Source: an uncultured Pelagibacteraceae bacterium (GTDB lineage Bacteria > Pseudomonadota > Alphaproteobacteria > Pelagibacterales > Pelagibacteraceae). From it: DNA of 64,000 nt. Position numbers and translations under genes: made by a program. Position 1 is the first letter of the stretch. Every line of letters begins with the position of its first letter. Positions 46,506 to 57,075 of this stretch are shown here, one piece after another. The notes beneath the pieces were generated by a model. That model worked only from the letters and a program-made list of their open reading frames with translations. It ran no database searches and was not told the DNA's origin. Where the stretch lies: assembly GCA_902616145.1 (NCBI GenBank), contig CACMRM010000004.1, positions 1 to 64,000 on the forward strand. Reading direction: 5' to 3'.

Positions 46506-47244
46506 ACAGCCTTTTAATTCCTATTACTTTTAATTTTGCAGTCTCCTCAATTCTATTGATTGTTTGGTTGATTCCCATAACAACTGTTTTTTTCATTGGA
46601 CCATAGGCGTGTATAAGTTTTTTATTAGAAAGAGCTAATGCTACGTGACCTTTCCAATAAATTATATCGTTTTTCCTTATTTTTTTTAATTTGATATTCT
46701 TTTTAAAAAATTTAACTTGGTCTTTCGCGTCTCTTGGGCAAAATTTATTATTAAAATTCAAAAAAATTTGTATTAATGCTGAACAATCAATTCCTTTGAA
46801 AGATTTTCCACCCCACTTATATTTAATATTTTTAAATATAAATATTCTACTAAAAGGGTTTTTTTCTTTATAACTAACAGGCTTCACATCATTTTTGTTT
46901 ATCCATCCCCTCGAGAATCTAAAGAAATTTTTTTTTTTATCTATAACCTTTATTTTTGATCCAAATGATATTTCATATACTACTTTTCTTTTGTTAGGAA
47001 ACTTGTATACCTTTGATTTTAAAGTATTAATTTTATGAGTTGGTTTTAAAAAACTTGGAAAATCCTTATTTTTAATAAAGCCTTTATAACCATCTTCTTT
47101 TATTTTGATTTTAAGCCATTTTTTACTTCTTTTTGATATCGAAAAAGAATCTCCAAATATCATTTGAGTAACAATTTCAGATTTGATTGAAGGCTTTTTA
47201 TAAAGATTTAAAATTGAAAAATTATTTGTTAAATATTTTGTCAT
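46504..47244 (-). CDS. Cytoplasmic NlpC/P60 peptidase with SH3-like domains
   Basis: 246 residues. Two SH3-like segments (about 10-60 and 75-125) precede an NlpC/P60 (C40) domain with catalytic C154 (GIDCSALIQ), H200 (GHVALAL) and H212 (IHAYG). Such enzymes cut the bond between D-Glu and diamino acid in peptidoglycan stem peptides. There is no signal peptide: the N-terminus is polar (MTKYLTNNFS). Cytoplasmic location plus the AmpG-like importer directly upstream suggests recycling of imported cell-wall peptides, like YkfC. That function is inferred. Confidence 0.85.
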   Translation of the reverse strand: MTKYLTNNFSILNLYKKPSIKSEIVTQMIFGDSFSISKRSKKWLKIKIKEDGYKGFIKNKDFPSFLKPTHKINTLKSKVYKFPNKRKVVYEISFGSKIKVIDKKKNFFRFSRGWINKNDVKPVSYKEKNPFSRIFIFKNIKYKWGGKSFKGIDCSALIQIFLNFNNKFCPRDAKDQVKFFKKNIKLKKIRKNDIIYWKGHVALALSNKKLIHAYGPMKKTVVMGINQTINRIEETAKLKVIGIKRL

Positions 47245-47252
47245 TTTTTTTG

Positions 47253-48710
47253 CTATTCTTTTACCGGTGCGATTTTACCAATCCAAAAAATTAATAACAA
47301 TACAGGAATACCAATTATTGCTGTAAAAATATAAAAATTCGCATAACCAATTCCGTCAACAATCGCCCCTGAATACCCAGCTAGTACTTTTGGTAATAAT
47401 AACATTAAAGAGCTAAAAAGAGCATACTGGGTTGCAGTAAATTTGATTGATGTTAATGCTGACAAATATACTACAAACGCAGCACCAGCAAATCCACTTG
47501 AAATATTGTCTGCTGTAATTACAATTATTAAGATTTTAATATTTGGGTCAGATATAGCCAGCCAAGCAAATAGTAAATTACTTGCAGCCGCAATTAAAGC
47601 TCCAAAAAATAAGGCCTTTAAAGTTCCAATTTTTATTGCAGAATAACCGCCAATTATTCCCCCAATTATTGTTGCAAAAACACCAAAAAATTTTGAGTAA
47701 GTAGCTATTTCTTTTACGTTATAACCTCTATCTAAATAAAAAACGTTAGCCACTACTCCCATTACTATGTCTGCTATTCTATATAAGCCAATTAACAATA
47801 ATATTAAAACTGCGGTTTTTCCGTACCTTTCTATAAAATTTGTAATAGGATTAATATACGCAATAGATGCTGCATTTTTTTTAATAAAATTTATTTTACT
47901 CAAAAGATACACTAAAAATCCGGAACTTAAAAAACAGAGACTTATTCGTATTACTGCATAAAAAAATTTTATTAAAGGGTCATTATTATTGAAAGTATTT
48001 TCTAAAAGAGAGTAGGTAAAAATAAACATTGAAATTGCTAAAAAAAATGAAATAAGAAATCTAAGTTGATCGTTAAGACTTAATAAAGAAATTTTTCTAT
48101 TTACATTTGGTTCAGGAGAGTAAAGAGTAGTTAAAACTCCAATTAACATTAAAAAAGCCATGATTAAATACACTTTCTTCCAAACATTTACATCGTAAAC
48201 TTCTACCCCAAAAAAAGAGGCTAAGTATAGGCTTCCAGCTCCTGCGATTAACATTGCGATCCTATATCCAGCGATATACATAGAAGATAATGCCCCTTGC
48301 ATCTTTTGAGGAGCAGACTCTATTCTGTAAGCATCAATTATAATGTCTTGAGAGGCGCTAGAAAAAGCTATTAAGACTGATCCAATTGCGGTAAATATTA
48401 ATGTTTTACTTGGATCCGTAAAGGATATGAAAATTAAGCTTAAAATTATCATTAGTTGAGAAATCAAAAGCCAACTTTTCCTATGCCCTAAGTTTTTTAT
48501 TGGAATTCTTAAATTATCAATTATTGGAGACCAAATAAATTTAAATGAGTAAGCTAAAGCCGCCCAACTAAACATTGTAATGGTACTTCTACTTACACCT
48601 GCTTTTACCAACCAAACAGATAGAGTTGAAAATACAAGAAGAATTGGCAGCCCGGAAGAGAAACCAAATAAAAGCATTCTTAATGATTTAATATTTAGAA
48701 AAATTTTCAT
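47253..48710 (-). CDS. AmpG-like MFS permease (muropeptide importer)
   Basis: 485 residues with about twelve to fourteen membrane segments. The N-terminal LRMLLFGFSSGLPILLVFSTLSVWL matches the opening of AmpG permeases, and the first half contains ASQDIIIDAYRIESAP, also characteristic. AmpG imports GlcNAc-anhydroMurNAc peptides for cell-wall recycling. The neighbour eight bases downstream is a cytoplasmic NlpC/P60 hydrolase, which supports that role. It follows trkH by seven bases on the same strand. Family confidence is good; substrate is inferred. Confidence 0.85.
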   Translation of the reverse strand: MKIFLNIKSLRMLLFGFSSGLPILLVFSTLSVWLVKAGVSRSTITMFSWAALAYSFKFIWSPIIDNLRIPIKNLGHRKSWLLISQLMIILSLIFISFTDPSKTLIFTAIGSVLIAFSSASQDIIIDAYRIESAPQKMQGALSSMYIAGYRIAMLIAGAGSLYLASFFGVEVYDVNVWKKVYLIMAFLMLIGVLTTLYSPEPNVNRKISLLSLNDQLRFLISFFLAISMFIFTYSLLENTFNNNDPLIKFFYAVIRISLCFLSSGFLVYLLSKINFIKKNAASIAYINPITNFIERYGKTAVLILLLIGLYRIADIVMGVVANVFYLDRGYNVKEIATYSKFFGVFATIIGGIIGGYSAIKIGTLKALFFGALIAAASNLLFAWLAISDPNIKILIIVITADNISSGFAGAAFVVYLSALTSIKFTATQYALFSSLMLLLPKVLAGYSGAIVDGIGYANFYIFTAIIGIPVLLLIFWIGKIAPVKE

Positions 48711-48717
48711 AAAATTA

Positions 48718-50166
48718 TTAATTTCTCCAAAAAGATGGAAAGAATAAAACTAACACTGCAAAAAGTTCTAATCTTCCGAGCAGCATTCCAAATGATAATA
48801 CCCATTTAGAAATATTCGGGATATCTTTATAATTTCCATTTGGGCCAATCATATCACCGAGTCCTGGCCCTACATTAGAAATAGCACTTGCTGCGCCAGA
48901 GATTGATGTAATAAAATCAAGTCCACTAATAGATAGAAGCATAGAAATTATTAAAAAAATAAATAAAAAAGTAAAAATAAAAATTAATACAGAATTTATA
49001 AATTCATCAGAAATTTTTTGATTATTATATTTAGTTACTATAACACTATTTGGTGAGATTAATTTTTTGACTTGATTTTTTAAAAATATAAGTAACATTT
49101 GTAACCTAAATATTTTAATTCCACATGCTGTTGAACCTGCACAGCCACCTACAAACATTAATAATAAAAAAAATATTAAAGAAAATTTTCCCCATAATCC
49201 AAAGTCATCTGTTACGTAACCAGTACCTGATAAAATCGAAATGACATTAAAAGAGGAAATTCTTACTTTATCAAAAAAATTACTTTCATAATTTATAAAA
49301 AATAAATATATAAACATTATTAAAATTGAAAATAATAACAAATAAATTAACCCCTTTATTTGAACGTCCTCAAAAAAAACTTTTCTATTTCCTCGAATGA
49401 ATTTAAGGTATGAAATAAAAGGGATACTTCCCAGAATGATAAATATACTTGCTACTATCTCTATATTAGAATTTTTAAAAAAACCAATAGAGTCATTGTG
49501 AGTAGAAAAGCCACCAGTAGCAATTGTAGTCATCGCATGGCTAACACTATCGAATACTGTCATTCCAAATATCCAATAAAAAAATCCACATAAAAGAGTT
49601 AATATAATGTAAGTTAAAATTATTATTGCCGCAACTTCGATTGTACGAGGTAAAATTTTTTCAGTGCTATCTGGTCCCTCCATTTTGAATAACTGCATTC
49701 CTCCGACTTTTAATAAAGGAAGTATTGTTATTGCCATTACAACTATACCTATACCACCTAACCACTGCATTATTGCTCTCCATAATAAAATACTTTTTGG
49801 ACTGTTATCTAGATCTGCAATAATTGTGGCGCCTGTTGTAGTTATTCCTGACATGCTCTCAAAAAAAGCTTCACTAAAACTAAAATTTTGGTTAGACAAT
49901 AAAAAAGGTAAACTGCCAAAAATTGCCACCATAATCCACGCTAAAGAAGAAAAAAGAAATGTCTGTCTTAAATTTAGTTTATACTCTCTTTCAAGATTGG
50001 ACAGCACAAACAATATTCCTATGAAAACAGTAATAAACGAGGCAGATATAAAACTATGACTTTCTTCTTGAAAAATTATTTGTAAAGCATACGGAGCCGT
50101 CATTGAAACTCCTAAAACAATTAATAATATGCCAATAAGAAAAAAAACTGTTTTGTTTGTGGACAT
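48718..50166 (-). CDS. TrkH-family potassium uptake channel subunit
   Basis: A 482-residue membrane protein built from four M1-P-M2 repeats. Selectivity-filter-like loops are visible: TTTGATII, TIATGGFST, LSGTGYV and SNVGPGL. The family imports K+ with help from a cytosolic nucleotide-binding TrkA. No trkA is present in the window; it must lie elsewhere or be replaced. It heads a minus-strand run with the AmpG-like and NlpC/P60 genes, divergent from lysK. Confidence 0.92.
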   Translation of the reverse strand: MSTNKTVFFLIGILLIVLGVSMTAPYALQIIFQEESHSFISASFITVFIGILFVLSNLEREYKLNLRQTFLFSSLAWIMVAIFGSLPFLLSNQNFSFSEAFFESMSGITTTGATIIADLDNSPKSILLWRAIMQWLGGIGIVVMAITILPLLKVGGMQLFKMEGPDSTEKILPRTIEVAAIIILTYIILTLLCGFFYWIFGMTVFDSVSHAMTTIATGGFSTHNDSIGFFKNSNIEIVASIFIILGSIPFISYLKFIRGNRKVFFEDVQIKGLIYLLLFSILIMFIYLFFINYESNFFDKVRISSFNVISILSGTGYVTDDFGLWGKFSLIFFLLLMFVGGCAGSTACGIKIFRLQMLLIFLKNQVKKLISPNSVIVTKYNNQKISDEFINSVLIFIFTFLFIFLIISMLLSISGLDFITSISGAASAISNVGPGLGDMIGPNGNYKDIPNISKWVLSFGMLLGRLELFAVLVLFFPSFWRN

Positions 50167-50211
50167 TAAAATTGAGATTATTTAAATAGTTCTAAAATTC
50201 AACTTAATATC

Positions 50212-50241
50212 TTGTAATTATAACTGTATTTTGCGTATAAA
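50212..50241 (+). promoter_or_regulatory. Candidate promoter of lysK-pyrD
   Basis: TTGTAA (50212-50217), an 18-base spacer and TATAAA (50236-50241) precede the lysK ATG by 18 bases in the divergent trkH-lysK gap. The elements are good, but the background is AT-rich. Confidence 0.42.
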
Positions 50242-50259
50242 ATTTAATAAACCTAGGTA

Positions 50260-51822
50260 ATGCTTGATAACAACTTGATCCAATCTACCTCATCATGGCC
50301 ATTTGTAGAGGTTAGGAAATTATTAAAGGACAGAAAAGATTTAATTAAGAAAAAAAATAAAATTACTTTTCAAACAGGTTATGGTCCAAGTGGATTACCA
50401 CATATTGGGACTTTTGGAGAGGTAGCTAGAACCACAATGATGATAAATGCTCTTAACCATATCCAAAAAATTGATCATGAATTAATAACATTTTCTGATG
50501 ATATGGATGGCTTAAGAAAAGTTCCAGACAACATTCCTAATGATGTTTTATTGAAAAATAATTTAGGAAAACCCCTTACTTCGATACCAGATCCCTTTAA
50601 CAAGTTTAATAGTTTTGGCGAGCACAATAACGAAATGCTCAAAAAATTTTTAAAAAAATTTAATTTTAAGTTTACCTTTAAAAGCTCAACAGAGAATTAT
50701 AAAAAAGGTATTTTTAATAATTCATTAATGCGAGTTTTAGAAAAGTATGAAGAAATAATGAATATTATCTTACCTACTTTAAGACAAGAAAGACGAAAAA
50801 CCTACAGTCCATTTTTACCAGTATGTCCAAATACTGGTAAAGTGCTCGAAGTTCCACTAGTGAGTATGGATCAAAAATCTGGAAAAGTTGTGTTCGATAA
50901 TGATGGCACAAAACTAGAAACAAATATTTTAAACGGAAACTGTAAATTACAATGGAAAGTTGATTGGGCAATGCGTTGGTTTACTTTTGATGTTGATTTT
51001 GAAATGTACGGAAAAGATTTGACTGAAAGCGCAATATTATCCAATAAAATTTGTCGTACACTTGGAAAAAGTCCTCCCAACGGATTTGCTTATGAACTTT
51101 TTTTAGATGAAAAAGGAGAAAAAATTTCTAAATCTAAAGGAAACGGAATTTCAATTGAACAATGGTTAAGATATGCTTCACCAGAAAGCTTATCACTATA
51201 TATGTATCCTAACCCTAAGAGAGCGAAAAAACTTTATTCAGAAGTAGTTCCAAAAACTGTCGATGATTACCTATCATTAATTGAAAAGTTTCCTAAACAA
51301 AAAATAGAAGATCAAATACAAAATCCAGTTTGGCATGTACACAATGGAAAGCCACCAAAAGAAAAAATTGTGATGCCATTTTCTATGTTATTAAACTTAG
51401 TTGGATCTAGTAATGCGGTTAAAAAAGATATACTTTGGAAATTTATCAATCGTTTTCACAAAGAGATCAAACCTAGTGAATATAAGATACTTGACGGTCT
51501 TACGATTTATGCAATTAACTATTTCAAAGATAAAGTTGAACCAAATAAAAAATTTAAAAAACCCAATCTTGAAGAAAAAAAAGCACTAAAAAATTTAGTA
51601 AAAAAATTAAGTGAAATTAATCAAACGTTATCTCCGGAGGAAATACAAACTCATGTTTATACCGTCGGAAAAGAAAATGGATACGAAAAAAATCTACGAG
51701 ATTGGTTTAAGCTTATTTACGAAGTAGTATTTGGAGTTGAGAATGGACCTAGAATGGGTTTTTTTATAAGTTTCTTTGGACTTAATGAAACAATTGAATT
51801 AATAAATAATAAAATAAAATAA
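50260..51822 (+). CDS. lysK: Lysyl-tRNA synthetase, class I
   Basis: A 520-residue class I synthetase that charges tRNA-Lys. The HIGH-type motif is GPSGLPHIGTFGE (42-54), and the KMSKS-type motif is EKISKSKGNG. Class I LysRS is found in archaea and in scattered bacteria, including many alphaproteobacteria, and replaces the usual class II LysS. The stop shares one base with the pyrD start, forming a two-gene unit. Confidence 0.95.
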   Translation: MLDNNLIQSTSSWPFVEVRKLLKDRKDLIKKKNKITFQTGYGPSGLPHIGTFGEVARTTMMINALNHIQKIDHELITFSDDMDGLRKVPDNIPNDVLLKNNLGKPLTSIPDPFNKFNSFGEHNNEMLKKFLKKFNFKFTFKSSTENYKKGIFNNSLMRVLEKYEEIMNIILPTLRQERRKTYSPFLPVCPNTGKVLEVPLVSMDQKSGKVVFDNDGTKLETNILNGNCKLQWKVDWAMRWFTFDVDFEMYGKDLTESAILSNKICRTLGKSPPNGFAYELFLDEKGEKISKSKGNGISIEQWLRYASPESLSLYMYPNPKRAKKLYSEVVPKTVDDYLSLIEKFPKQKIEDQIQNPVWHVHNGKPPKEKIVMPFSMLLNLVGSSNAVKKDILWKFINRFHKEIKPSEYKILDGLTIYAINYFKDKVEPNKKFKKPNLEEKKALKNLVKKLSEINQTLSPEEIQTHVYTVGKENGYEKNLRDWFKLIYEVVFGVENGPRMGFFISFFGLNETIELINNKIK

Positions 51823-52868
51823 TGTTTTCAATTTTAAAGCCAATAATTTTTTCTTTAGATCCTGAAACTGCACATGATTTTGCAATTAATTCTTTGAAGT
51901 TTAACGTTTTACCTAAAAATATTTTTAAAGTAGAAAATGAGGAAATGTTAGAAACTAGTTTATTTAATGAGAGAATACCTAACCCGATTGGTTTAGCCGC
52001 TGGGTTTGACAAAAGCGCTGAAGTTTACAACTCTTTATTTAAGCTTGGTTATGGTTTTGTGGAAGTTGGTACAGTGACTCCAAAAAGACAACTTGGCAAT
52101 TCAAAACCTCGAGTATTTAGATTGGAAAAGGATCTTGCTCTAATAAATCGCCTTGGCTTTAATAATCATGGATCTGAAATTGTCTCTATGAGAATCTCAA
52201 ATAATCTTCCAAGTGGTTTTTTAGGTATAAATATTGGCCCTAATAAAGACACTAAAAACAAAAAAGAAGATTATTATATATGTTTGTCTAAACTTTCATC
52301 TTTTGCCGGTTACATTACCATAAACATATCTTCACCGAACACTGAAGGTTTAAGAAATTTCCATGATCAAAAAGAACTTGAAAAATTACTTATCGGAGTT
52401 AATAAAATTAAAAAAGAGGAAAACATAAAACGACCAATAGCAATAAAAATATCTCCAGATATTGACGAAAATGAAATTAGCAAAATTATTGAATTAATTT
52501 TTAAACATAAAATTGATGGGATTATAGTGTCTAATACAACAGATAGTAACCGAGAAAATTTAATTGATATTCAAAAAAAAGAAAAAGGGGGATTATCTGG
52601 TCAACCATTGAAAAATTTATCTACGGATTTAATTAGAAAATTTTTTAAAGAAACACGAGGTAGAATACAAATCATTGGAGTTGGAGGTGTAGACTCAGGT
52701 CAGTCCGCTTTTGAAAAAATAGTTGCAGGAGCTGATGTAGTTCAACTATATACCGGCATGGTATACAAAGGTCCTGGAGTAGTAAAAGAAATGAAAAAAG
52801 AGTTAATTTCAATTTTAAAAAAAGAAAATATCAAAAATATTGGTGATGCTGTTGGAATTAATGCTTGA
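51822..52868 (+). CDS. pyrD: Dihydroorotate dehydrogenase (quinone), class 2
   Basis: A 348-residue FMN enzyme for the fourth step of pyrimidine synthesis, tied to the membrane quinone pool. The N-terminal helix region FSILKPIIFSLDPETAHDFAI is the class 2 quinone-side extension. NPIGLAAGFDKSAE, the FMN region FVEVGTVTPKRQLGN, the catalytic Ser in NISSPNTEGLR, and GVGGVDSGQSAFEKI are present. The stop codon lies within the -35 box of the rpmB promoter. Confidence 0.96.
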   Translation: MFSILKPIIFSLDPETAHDFAINSLKFNVLPKNIFKVENEEMLETSLFNERIPNPIGLAAGFDKSAEVYNSLFKLGYGFVEVGTVTPKRQLGNSKPRVFRLEKDLALINRLGFNNHGSEIVSMRISNNLPSGFLGINIGPNKDTKNKKEDYYICLSKLSSFAGYITINISSPNTEGLRNFHDQKELEKLLIGVNKIKKEENIKRPIAIKISPDIDENEISKIIELIFKHKIDGIIVSNTTDSNRENLIDIQKKEKGGLSGQPLKNLSTDLIRKFFKETRGRIQIIGVGGVDSGQSAFEKIVAGADVVQLYTGMVYKGPGVVKEMKKELISILKKENIKNIGDAVGINA

Positions 52869-52893
52869 CCCGAATGATCCCTACACTTATATA
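52865..52893 (+). promoter_or_regulatory. Near-consensus promoter of rpmB
   Basis: TTGACC (52865-52870), exactly 17 bases, then TATATA (52888-52893). The -35 overlaps the pyrD stop. The predicted start falls less than ten bases before the rpmB ATG (52909), giving a very short leader. Confidence 0.6.
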
Positions 52894-52908
52894 ACTGTAA
52901 GATAAATT

Positions 52909-53187
52909 ATGACTAAAAGATGTGAATTGACTGGAATTTTACCTTTAAAAGGAAACAACGTAAGTCATGCTAAAAATAAAACAAAAAGAAGGTTTTTACC
53001 AAACTTAAAAAAGGTAACCTTTAGAAGTGATATTTTAAAAAAAGATATCAAATTAAAAGTAGCTAATGCAGCTTTAAGAACTGTAGACTTCAAAGGCGGT
53101 TTAGACAAATTTCTTTTGACAGCTAAAAATTCAAAATTATCAAAAAAAGTAAAAAAATTAAAAGCTTCTATTTCAAATAAATCCTAA
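52909..53187 (+). CDS. rpmB: Ribosomal protein bL28
   Basis: A 92-residue basic 50S protein with the family pattern RCELTGILPLKGNNVSHAKNK followed by TKRRFLPNLK. Length fits alphaproteobacterial L28. It has its own near-consensus promoter and is followed one base later by the queuosine-precursor transporter. Confidence 0.96.
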   Translation: MTKRCELTGILPLKGNNVSHAKNKTKRRFLPNLKKVTFRSDILKKDIKLKVANAALRTVDFKGGLDKFLLTAKNSKLSKKVKKLKASISNKS

Positions 53188-53188
53188 A

Positions 53189-53764
53189 ATGAACTTATAT
53201 TATAAACTATCTATAATGATGGGATTTATAGTCTTAGTTTCAAATTACTTAGTTCAATTTCCTATTCAATTTTTGGGTTTAAGTGAAATTCTTACATACG
53301 GAGCATTTAGTTACCCAATTACTTTCTTGATAACTGATCTAGCAAACAGAGCTTACGGAAAAACGGTTGCAATAAAAGTTGTTTATACAGGTTTTATCAT
53401 TGGTATCCTACTTACTTTGTTTGTATCAACAAACTTTTCAGATATTATTTCAATAAGAATAGCCATAGGGTCAGGAATTGCTTTTTTTGTTGCGCAAAAC
53501 TTGGATGTTCAAATATTTGACCGATTAAGAAAAAAAGTTTGGTTCGTCGCGCCAATTATTTCATCAATATTTGGCTCCATAACTGATACATTCTTATTTT
53601 TTTCAATAGCTTTTTATTCAACTGGAATTCCATGGGTCACTCTTGCTATTGGTGACTTAGCGGTAAAATTTCTGATTGCAATCTTAATGCTAGTACCTTT
53701 TAGATTGTTATTAACTAAAATTAAAGATTACACCGAAAGTTCGGGCTATAAAGCTAATCTCTAG
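53189..53764 (+). CDS. Queuosine precursor transporter (YhhQ/VUT family)
   Basis: 191 residues with about six membrane segments. The family motif [20 protein letters not shown] (about 35-54) and [15 protein letters not shown] are clear. Family members such as YhhQ import preQ0/preQ1 for queuosine modification of tRNA. It lies one base after rpmB and overlaps the convergent cobT by four bases. Confidence 0.9.
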   Translation: MNLYYKLSIMMGFIVLVSNYLVQFPIQFLGLSEILTYGAFSYPITFLITDLANRAYGKTVAIKVVYTGFIIGILLTLFVSTNFSDIISIRIAIGSGIAFFVAQNLDVQIFDRLRKKVWFVAPIISSIFGSITDTFLFFSIAFYSTGIPWVTLAIGDLAVKFLIAILMLVPFRLLLTKIKDYTESSGYKANL

Positions 53765-55554
53765 TGAACAGTTTTTTTACTTTTCTCTACAAATAAATCC
53801 GTCAATTGATTAATCATCACATCTCCCAAGTCTTGGACGTCAGTAATTTTTATAGCTCTATTATAATAACGGGTAACATCGTGACCGATACCAATAGCTA
53901 AAAGTTCAATATTTGATTTATTTTCGATAAACTTTACTGTTTGTTTTAAATTTGTTTCAAGATAATCACTTGTATTAGTTGATAGAGTGGAGTCATCAAC
54001 AGGTGCCCCATCTGATATCACCATAAGGATTTTTCTTTCCTCTTTCCTTTTGTTCATTTTGTTAAAAGCCCATTTGAGAGCCTCGCCATCAATATTTTCT
54101 TTTAACAATCCTTCTTTAAGCATCAAACCCATATTATTTTTTGCTTGTCTCCAAGGTGTATCAGCTGATTTATAAATTATATGCCTCAAATCATTTAGTC
54201 TCCCAGGGAAATTTGGTTTTTCATTTTTCATCCATTTTTCTCTACAAGATCCACCTTTCCAATGTTTAGTGGTGAAACCTAATATTTCAACTTTAACCAT
54301 GCACCTCTCCAGTGTCCTTGATAAAATGTCTGCACAAATAGCTGCTACAGATATAGGCTTGCCTCTCATCGATCCAGAATTGTCGATAAGTATTGTTACT
54401 AAAGTATCTTTAAATTCTATTTCTTTTTCTTTTTTGAAAGATAGAGAATTAAAAGGATCCATAATAATTCTTGGCAGCTTTGAAGTATCTAGCAAACCTT
54501 CCTCCAAATCAAAATTCCAAGATCTATTTTGTTTTGCCAATAATTTTCTTTGTAATTTATTTGCCAACTTTGAAATAAAATTTTTTAGCTGTAATAATTG
54601 CTGATCTAAATTTTTTCTTAATCTTAATAGTTCATCAGTATTTTCTAATTCCTCAGCTTTTATTATTTCGTCAAATTCCTCGGTAAAAATCTTATATTTA
54701 AGATCAGTAATATTTTTTTTTCCTATTTTCCTTAAGTCAGGTCTTGAATTGTCCTCGATTTCTATTTCTTCATCAGTTTTATCAGATTCTATTGCCTCAT
54801 TTTCTAAATCAGGAACGCCACTTTCAATTGACATTTCTTCTTGCTTACTTTCTTTTTCTTTAGATTTACGCTCTTGATTTTGTTGTTTGGAGTTTTTATC
54901 CTCATTTTTATCGCTTTCTCTTTTTTCTTCTTCAATATTTTCATCCAAATTCATGCTAGATATTAATTGTGATATTAGTGAATTAAATTGATCCTGATCT
55001 AAAGTAAGATTTTTTAGCTCGTTAATTCTACTTTGAAATTGATTGCTTAAATCTTTTTTGTAAGATTTAAATTTCTTTTCAGTTTTTAAATCATTTTTGA
55101 AATCTAAAAATTTAGTTCTCAAATAATATTCAAAAGACTCAATTATTTTGTTTTCACTAGTTTTTAAATCTAAACCAGATATTCTTTTTTGATAATATCT
55201 TTCTATGTTATTTTTAACACCTTTAAAATAACTTGTTCCAATTTTTTCACACCTTATTTTTTCTGAAATCTGATAGAGTTTTTTTGATATATTTCCATGT
55301 GGCTCATATTTTTTGAAGGTTTTTTTGTCTGAAAACCTAAAATTGAGAGATTTTGAGTCCGCTGAAGCTCTTATTTCCTCATAATTAATTTTATTATTAA
55401 AATTTGTAAGATTAGGCAATTTGATAGAATTTTTATTTTCTTTTAAAATCTCGTTTCCAAAAGAAATTTCTATATTATGGGAATTAGACAATGATCTTAC
55501 AGTTGAACTAATTGCAAGTTTAAAATCTTCTAAGTTTCCTTTTTTATTTTGCAC
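53761..55554 (-). CDS. cobT: CobT-like VWA-domain protein (cobaltochelatase subunit family)
   Basis: 597 residues. The N-terminal half is Lys/Glu-rich. A long acidic and charged linker (about 200-270, with [15 protein letters not shown]) leads to a C-terminal VWA domain with [15 protein letters not shown] and [13 protein letters not shown]. This is the CobT architecture. In cobalamin makers, CobS-CobT form the AAA+ motor that drives CobN cobalt insertion. No CobN or other cobalamin gene is visible here, so a different client is possible. It follows cobS by one base. Confidence 0.92.
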   Translation of the reverse strand: MQNKKGNLEDFKLAISSTVRSLSNSHNIEISFGNEILKENKNSIKLPNLTNFNNKINYEEIRASADSKSLNFRFSDKKTFKKYEPHGNISKKLYQISEKIRCEKIGTSYFKGVKNNIERYYQKRISGLDLKTSENKIIESFEYYLRTKFLDFKNDLKTEKKFKSYKKDLSNQFQSRINELKNLTLDQDQFNSLISQLISSMNLDENIEEEKRESDKNEDKNSKQQNQERKSKEKESKQEEMSIESGVPDLENEAIESDKTDEEIEIEDNSRPDLRKIGKKNITDLKYKIFTEEFDEIIKAEELENTDELLRLRKNLDQQLLQLKNFISKLANKLQRKLLAKQNRSWNFDLEEGLLDTSKLPRIIMDPFNSLSFKKEKEIEFKDTLVTILIDNSGSMRGKPISVAAICADILSRTLERCMVKVEILGFTTKHWKGGSCREKWMKNEKPNFPGRLNDLRHIIYKSADTPWRQAKNNMGLMLKEGLLKENIDGEALKWAFNKMNKRKEERKILMVISDGAPVDDSTLSTNTSDYLETNLKQTVKFIENKSNIELLAIGIGHDVTRYYNRAIKITDVQDLGDVMINQLTDLFVEKSKKTVH

Positions 55555-55555
55555 T

Positions 55556-56533
55556 TTAAATAGACACGTTTATAGAAGACTCAGGAAGATCTTCACCGAA
55601 ACATCTTTGATAATATTCGGAAATTATTTTTTTTTCTAAATCATCGCATTTATTAAGAAAAGTAATTCTGAAAGCGTATCCCTTATCTTTAAATATCTCA
55701 GTGTTCTCAGCCCAATGTAGTACAGTTCTTGGACTCATGACAGTAGATATGTCGCCATTAATAAATCCTTTTCTTGTTAAGTCTGCTGTTCGTACCATAT
55801 TAGATATTATTTCTTTTCCATCTTTGTTATTAAAGCTTTTATTTTTGGCTAAAATAATTTCTAATTCTTTATCAAACGATAGATAATTAAGAGTCGAAAC
55901 AATGTTCCATCTATCCATTTGTCCCTGATTGATTTGCTGAGTTCCATGATAAAGTCCAGTTGTATCTCCAAGACCAACAGTGTTTGTCGTTGCGAAAATT
56001 CTAAAGAAATCGTGCTGTTCTAAAACTCTATTTTTATCTAATAACGTAAAGTTTCCGTTACTTTCCAAAACTCTCTGGATGACGAACATGACATCCGGCC
56101 GCCCAGCATCATACTCATCAAAAACTAAAGCAACAGGATTTTGTATTGACCACGGAAGAATACCCTCTTTAAATTCTGTTATTTGTTTATTTTCTTTAAG
56201 AACAATGGCATCTTTGCCTATCAAATCAATTCTACTTATATGACTATCTAAGTTTACTCTCACGCATGGCCAATTTAATCTTGCAGCAACTTGTTCAATG
56301 TGTGTCGACTTACCTGTTCCATGGTATCCTTGTATTAAAACTCTTTTATTAAAAGAAAAACCTGCCAAAATGGCCAAAGTAGTATCTTTATCAAATTTAT
56401 AATCGGGATCAATTTTAGGGACATATTCATTCTTTTTGGAAAAAGCTCCAACCTTCATATCACTGTCTAAGCCAAAAGTTTGCTTAACAGATAATTTTAT
56501 GTCGGGTTTTTGTAGAAATTGTTCTGAATTCAT
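55556..56533 (-). CDS. cobS: CobS-like AAA+ ATPase (cobaltochelatase subunit family)
   Basis: A 325-residue MoxR-type AAA+ ATPase with Walker [10 protein letters not shown] (69-77), Walker [17 protein letters not shown], and a sensor region [21 protein letters not shown]. These features and the short N-terminus match CobS. It acts with the VWA partner CobT as a ring motor on a metal chelatase or other target. It overlaps the upstream DnaJ-domain gene by four bases (ATGA), implying coupled translation. Confidence 0.94.
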   Translation of the reverse strand: MNSEQFLQKPDIKLSVKQTFGLDSDMKVGAFSKKNEYVPKIDPDYKFDKDTTLAILAGFSFNKRVLIQGYHGTGKSTHIEQVAARLNWPCVRVNLDSHISRIDLIGKDAIVLKENKQITEFKEGILPWSIQNPVALVFDEYDAGRPDVMFVIQRVLESNGNFTLLDKNRVLEQHDFFRIFATTNTVGLGDTTGLYHGTQQINQGQMDRWNIVSTLNYLSFDKELEIILAKNKSFNNKDGKEIISNMVRTADLTRKGFINGDISTVMSPRTVLHWAENTEIFKDKGYAFRITFLNKCDDLEKKIISEYYQRCFGEDLPESSINVSI

Positions 56534-57045
56534 TTCTTTCCTAAACTTTTTTTAAGTTGACTATAAGCTAAAGTAATTTTTTTCAATTTTTCCTCAAATT
56601 TCTTGTTACCTTGATTTTTATCAGGATGATATTTTTTTACAAGTTCTTTAAATTTTAATTGTATTTTTTCCCATTTTACTTCATCATTTATCTCCATCAC
56701 TTGAAGCGCATCACGATCTGTTTGGGAAAGCTTAGTTTTTTTGAAATCTCTATAGTTAGAGCTATTAAAAATATTAAGTTTATCCTCTAGCGCATTATTC
56801 CATAGAATATTAAAAAAATTATCTGATGAACCGAATTTTTTTGTTGATTTATGCCAGGTCAAATCAGATTTAATGAAATATTCTATTTCTTGATCATTCA
56901 TATTCTCAAAATAATTCCAGTTTTTATTGAAAATTTTTATATGCTTCAAACAAAGCAATCTATATTTTTTGCTATTATCTTTTTCCGTTGGTGCTTTATA
57001 TGCGCCAGTTTCTTTACAATTTTCCCAATCACAAATTATTTTCAT
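56530..57045 (-). CDS. DnaJ-domain protein linked to CobST
   Basis: 171 residues with the J domain at the C-terminus (about 112-170), HPD at 140-142 in [16 protein letters not shown]. The N-terminal half has [16 protein letters not shown] and [17 protein letters not shown], with two paired Cys and a His that could bind zinc. It probably recruits Hsp70 (DnaK). It is first in a DnaJ-cobS-cobT transcript, so it may help load or remodel the CobST client. The order DnaJ-cobS-cobT recurs in alphaproteobacteria. Confidence 0.88.
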   Translation of the reverse strand: MKIICDWENCKETGAYKAPTEKDNSKKYRLLCLKHIKIFNKNWNYFENMNDQEIEYFIKSDLTWHKSTKKFGSSDNFFNILWNNALEDKLNIFNSSNYRDFKKTKLSQTDRDALQVMEINDEVKWEKIQLKFKELVKKYHPDKNQGNKKFEEKLKKITLAYSQLKKSLGKK

Positions 57046-57075
57046 AAAATTTATTTATATAGTAAAATTTAATCA

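Noticed and set aside
48718-50166. Complete Trk potassium system
   Set aside because: Only trkH is present; no trkA can be found in the window.
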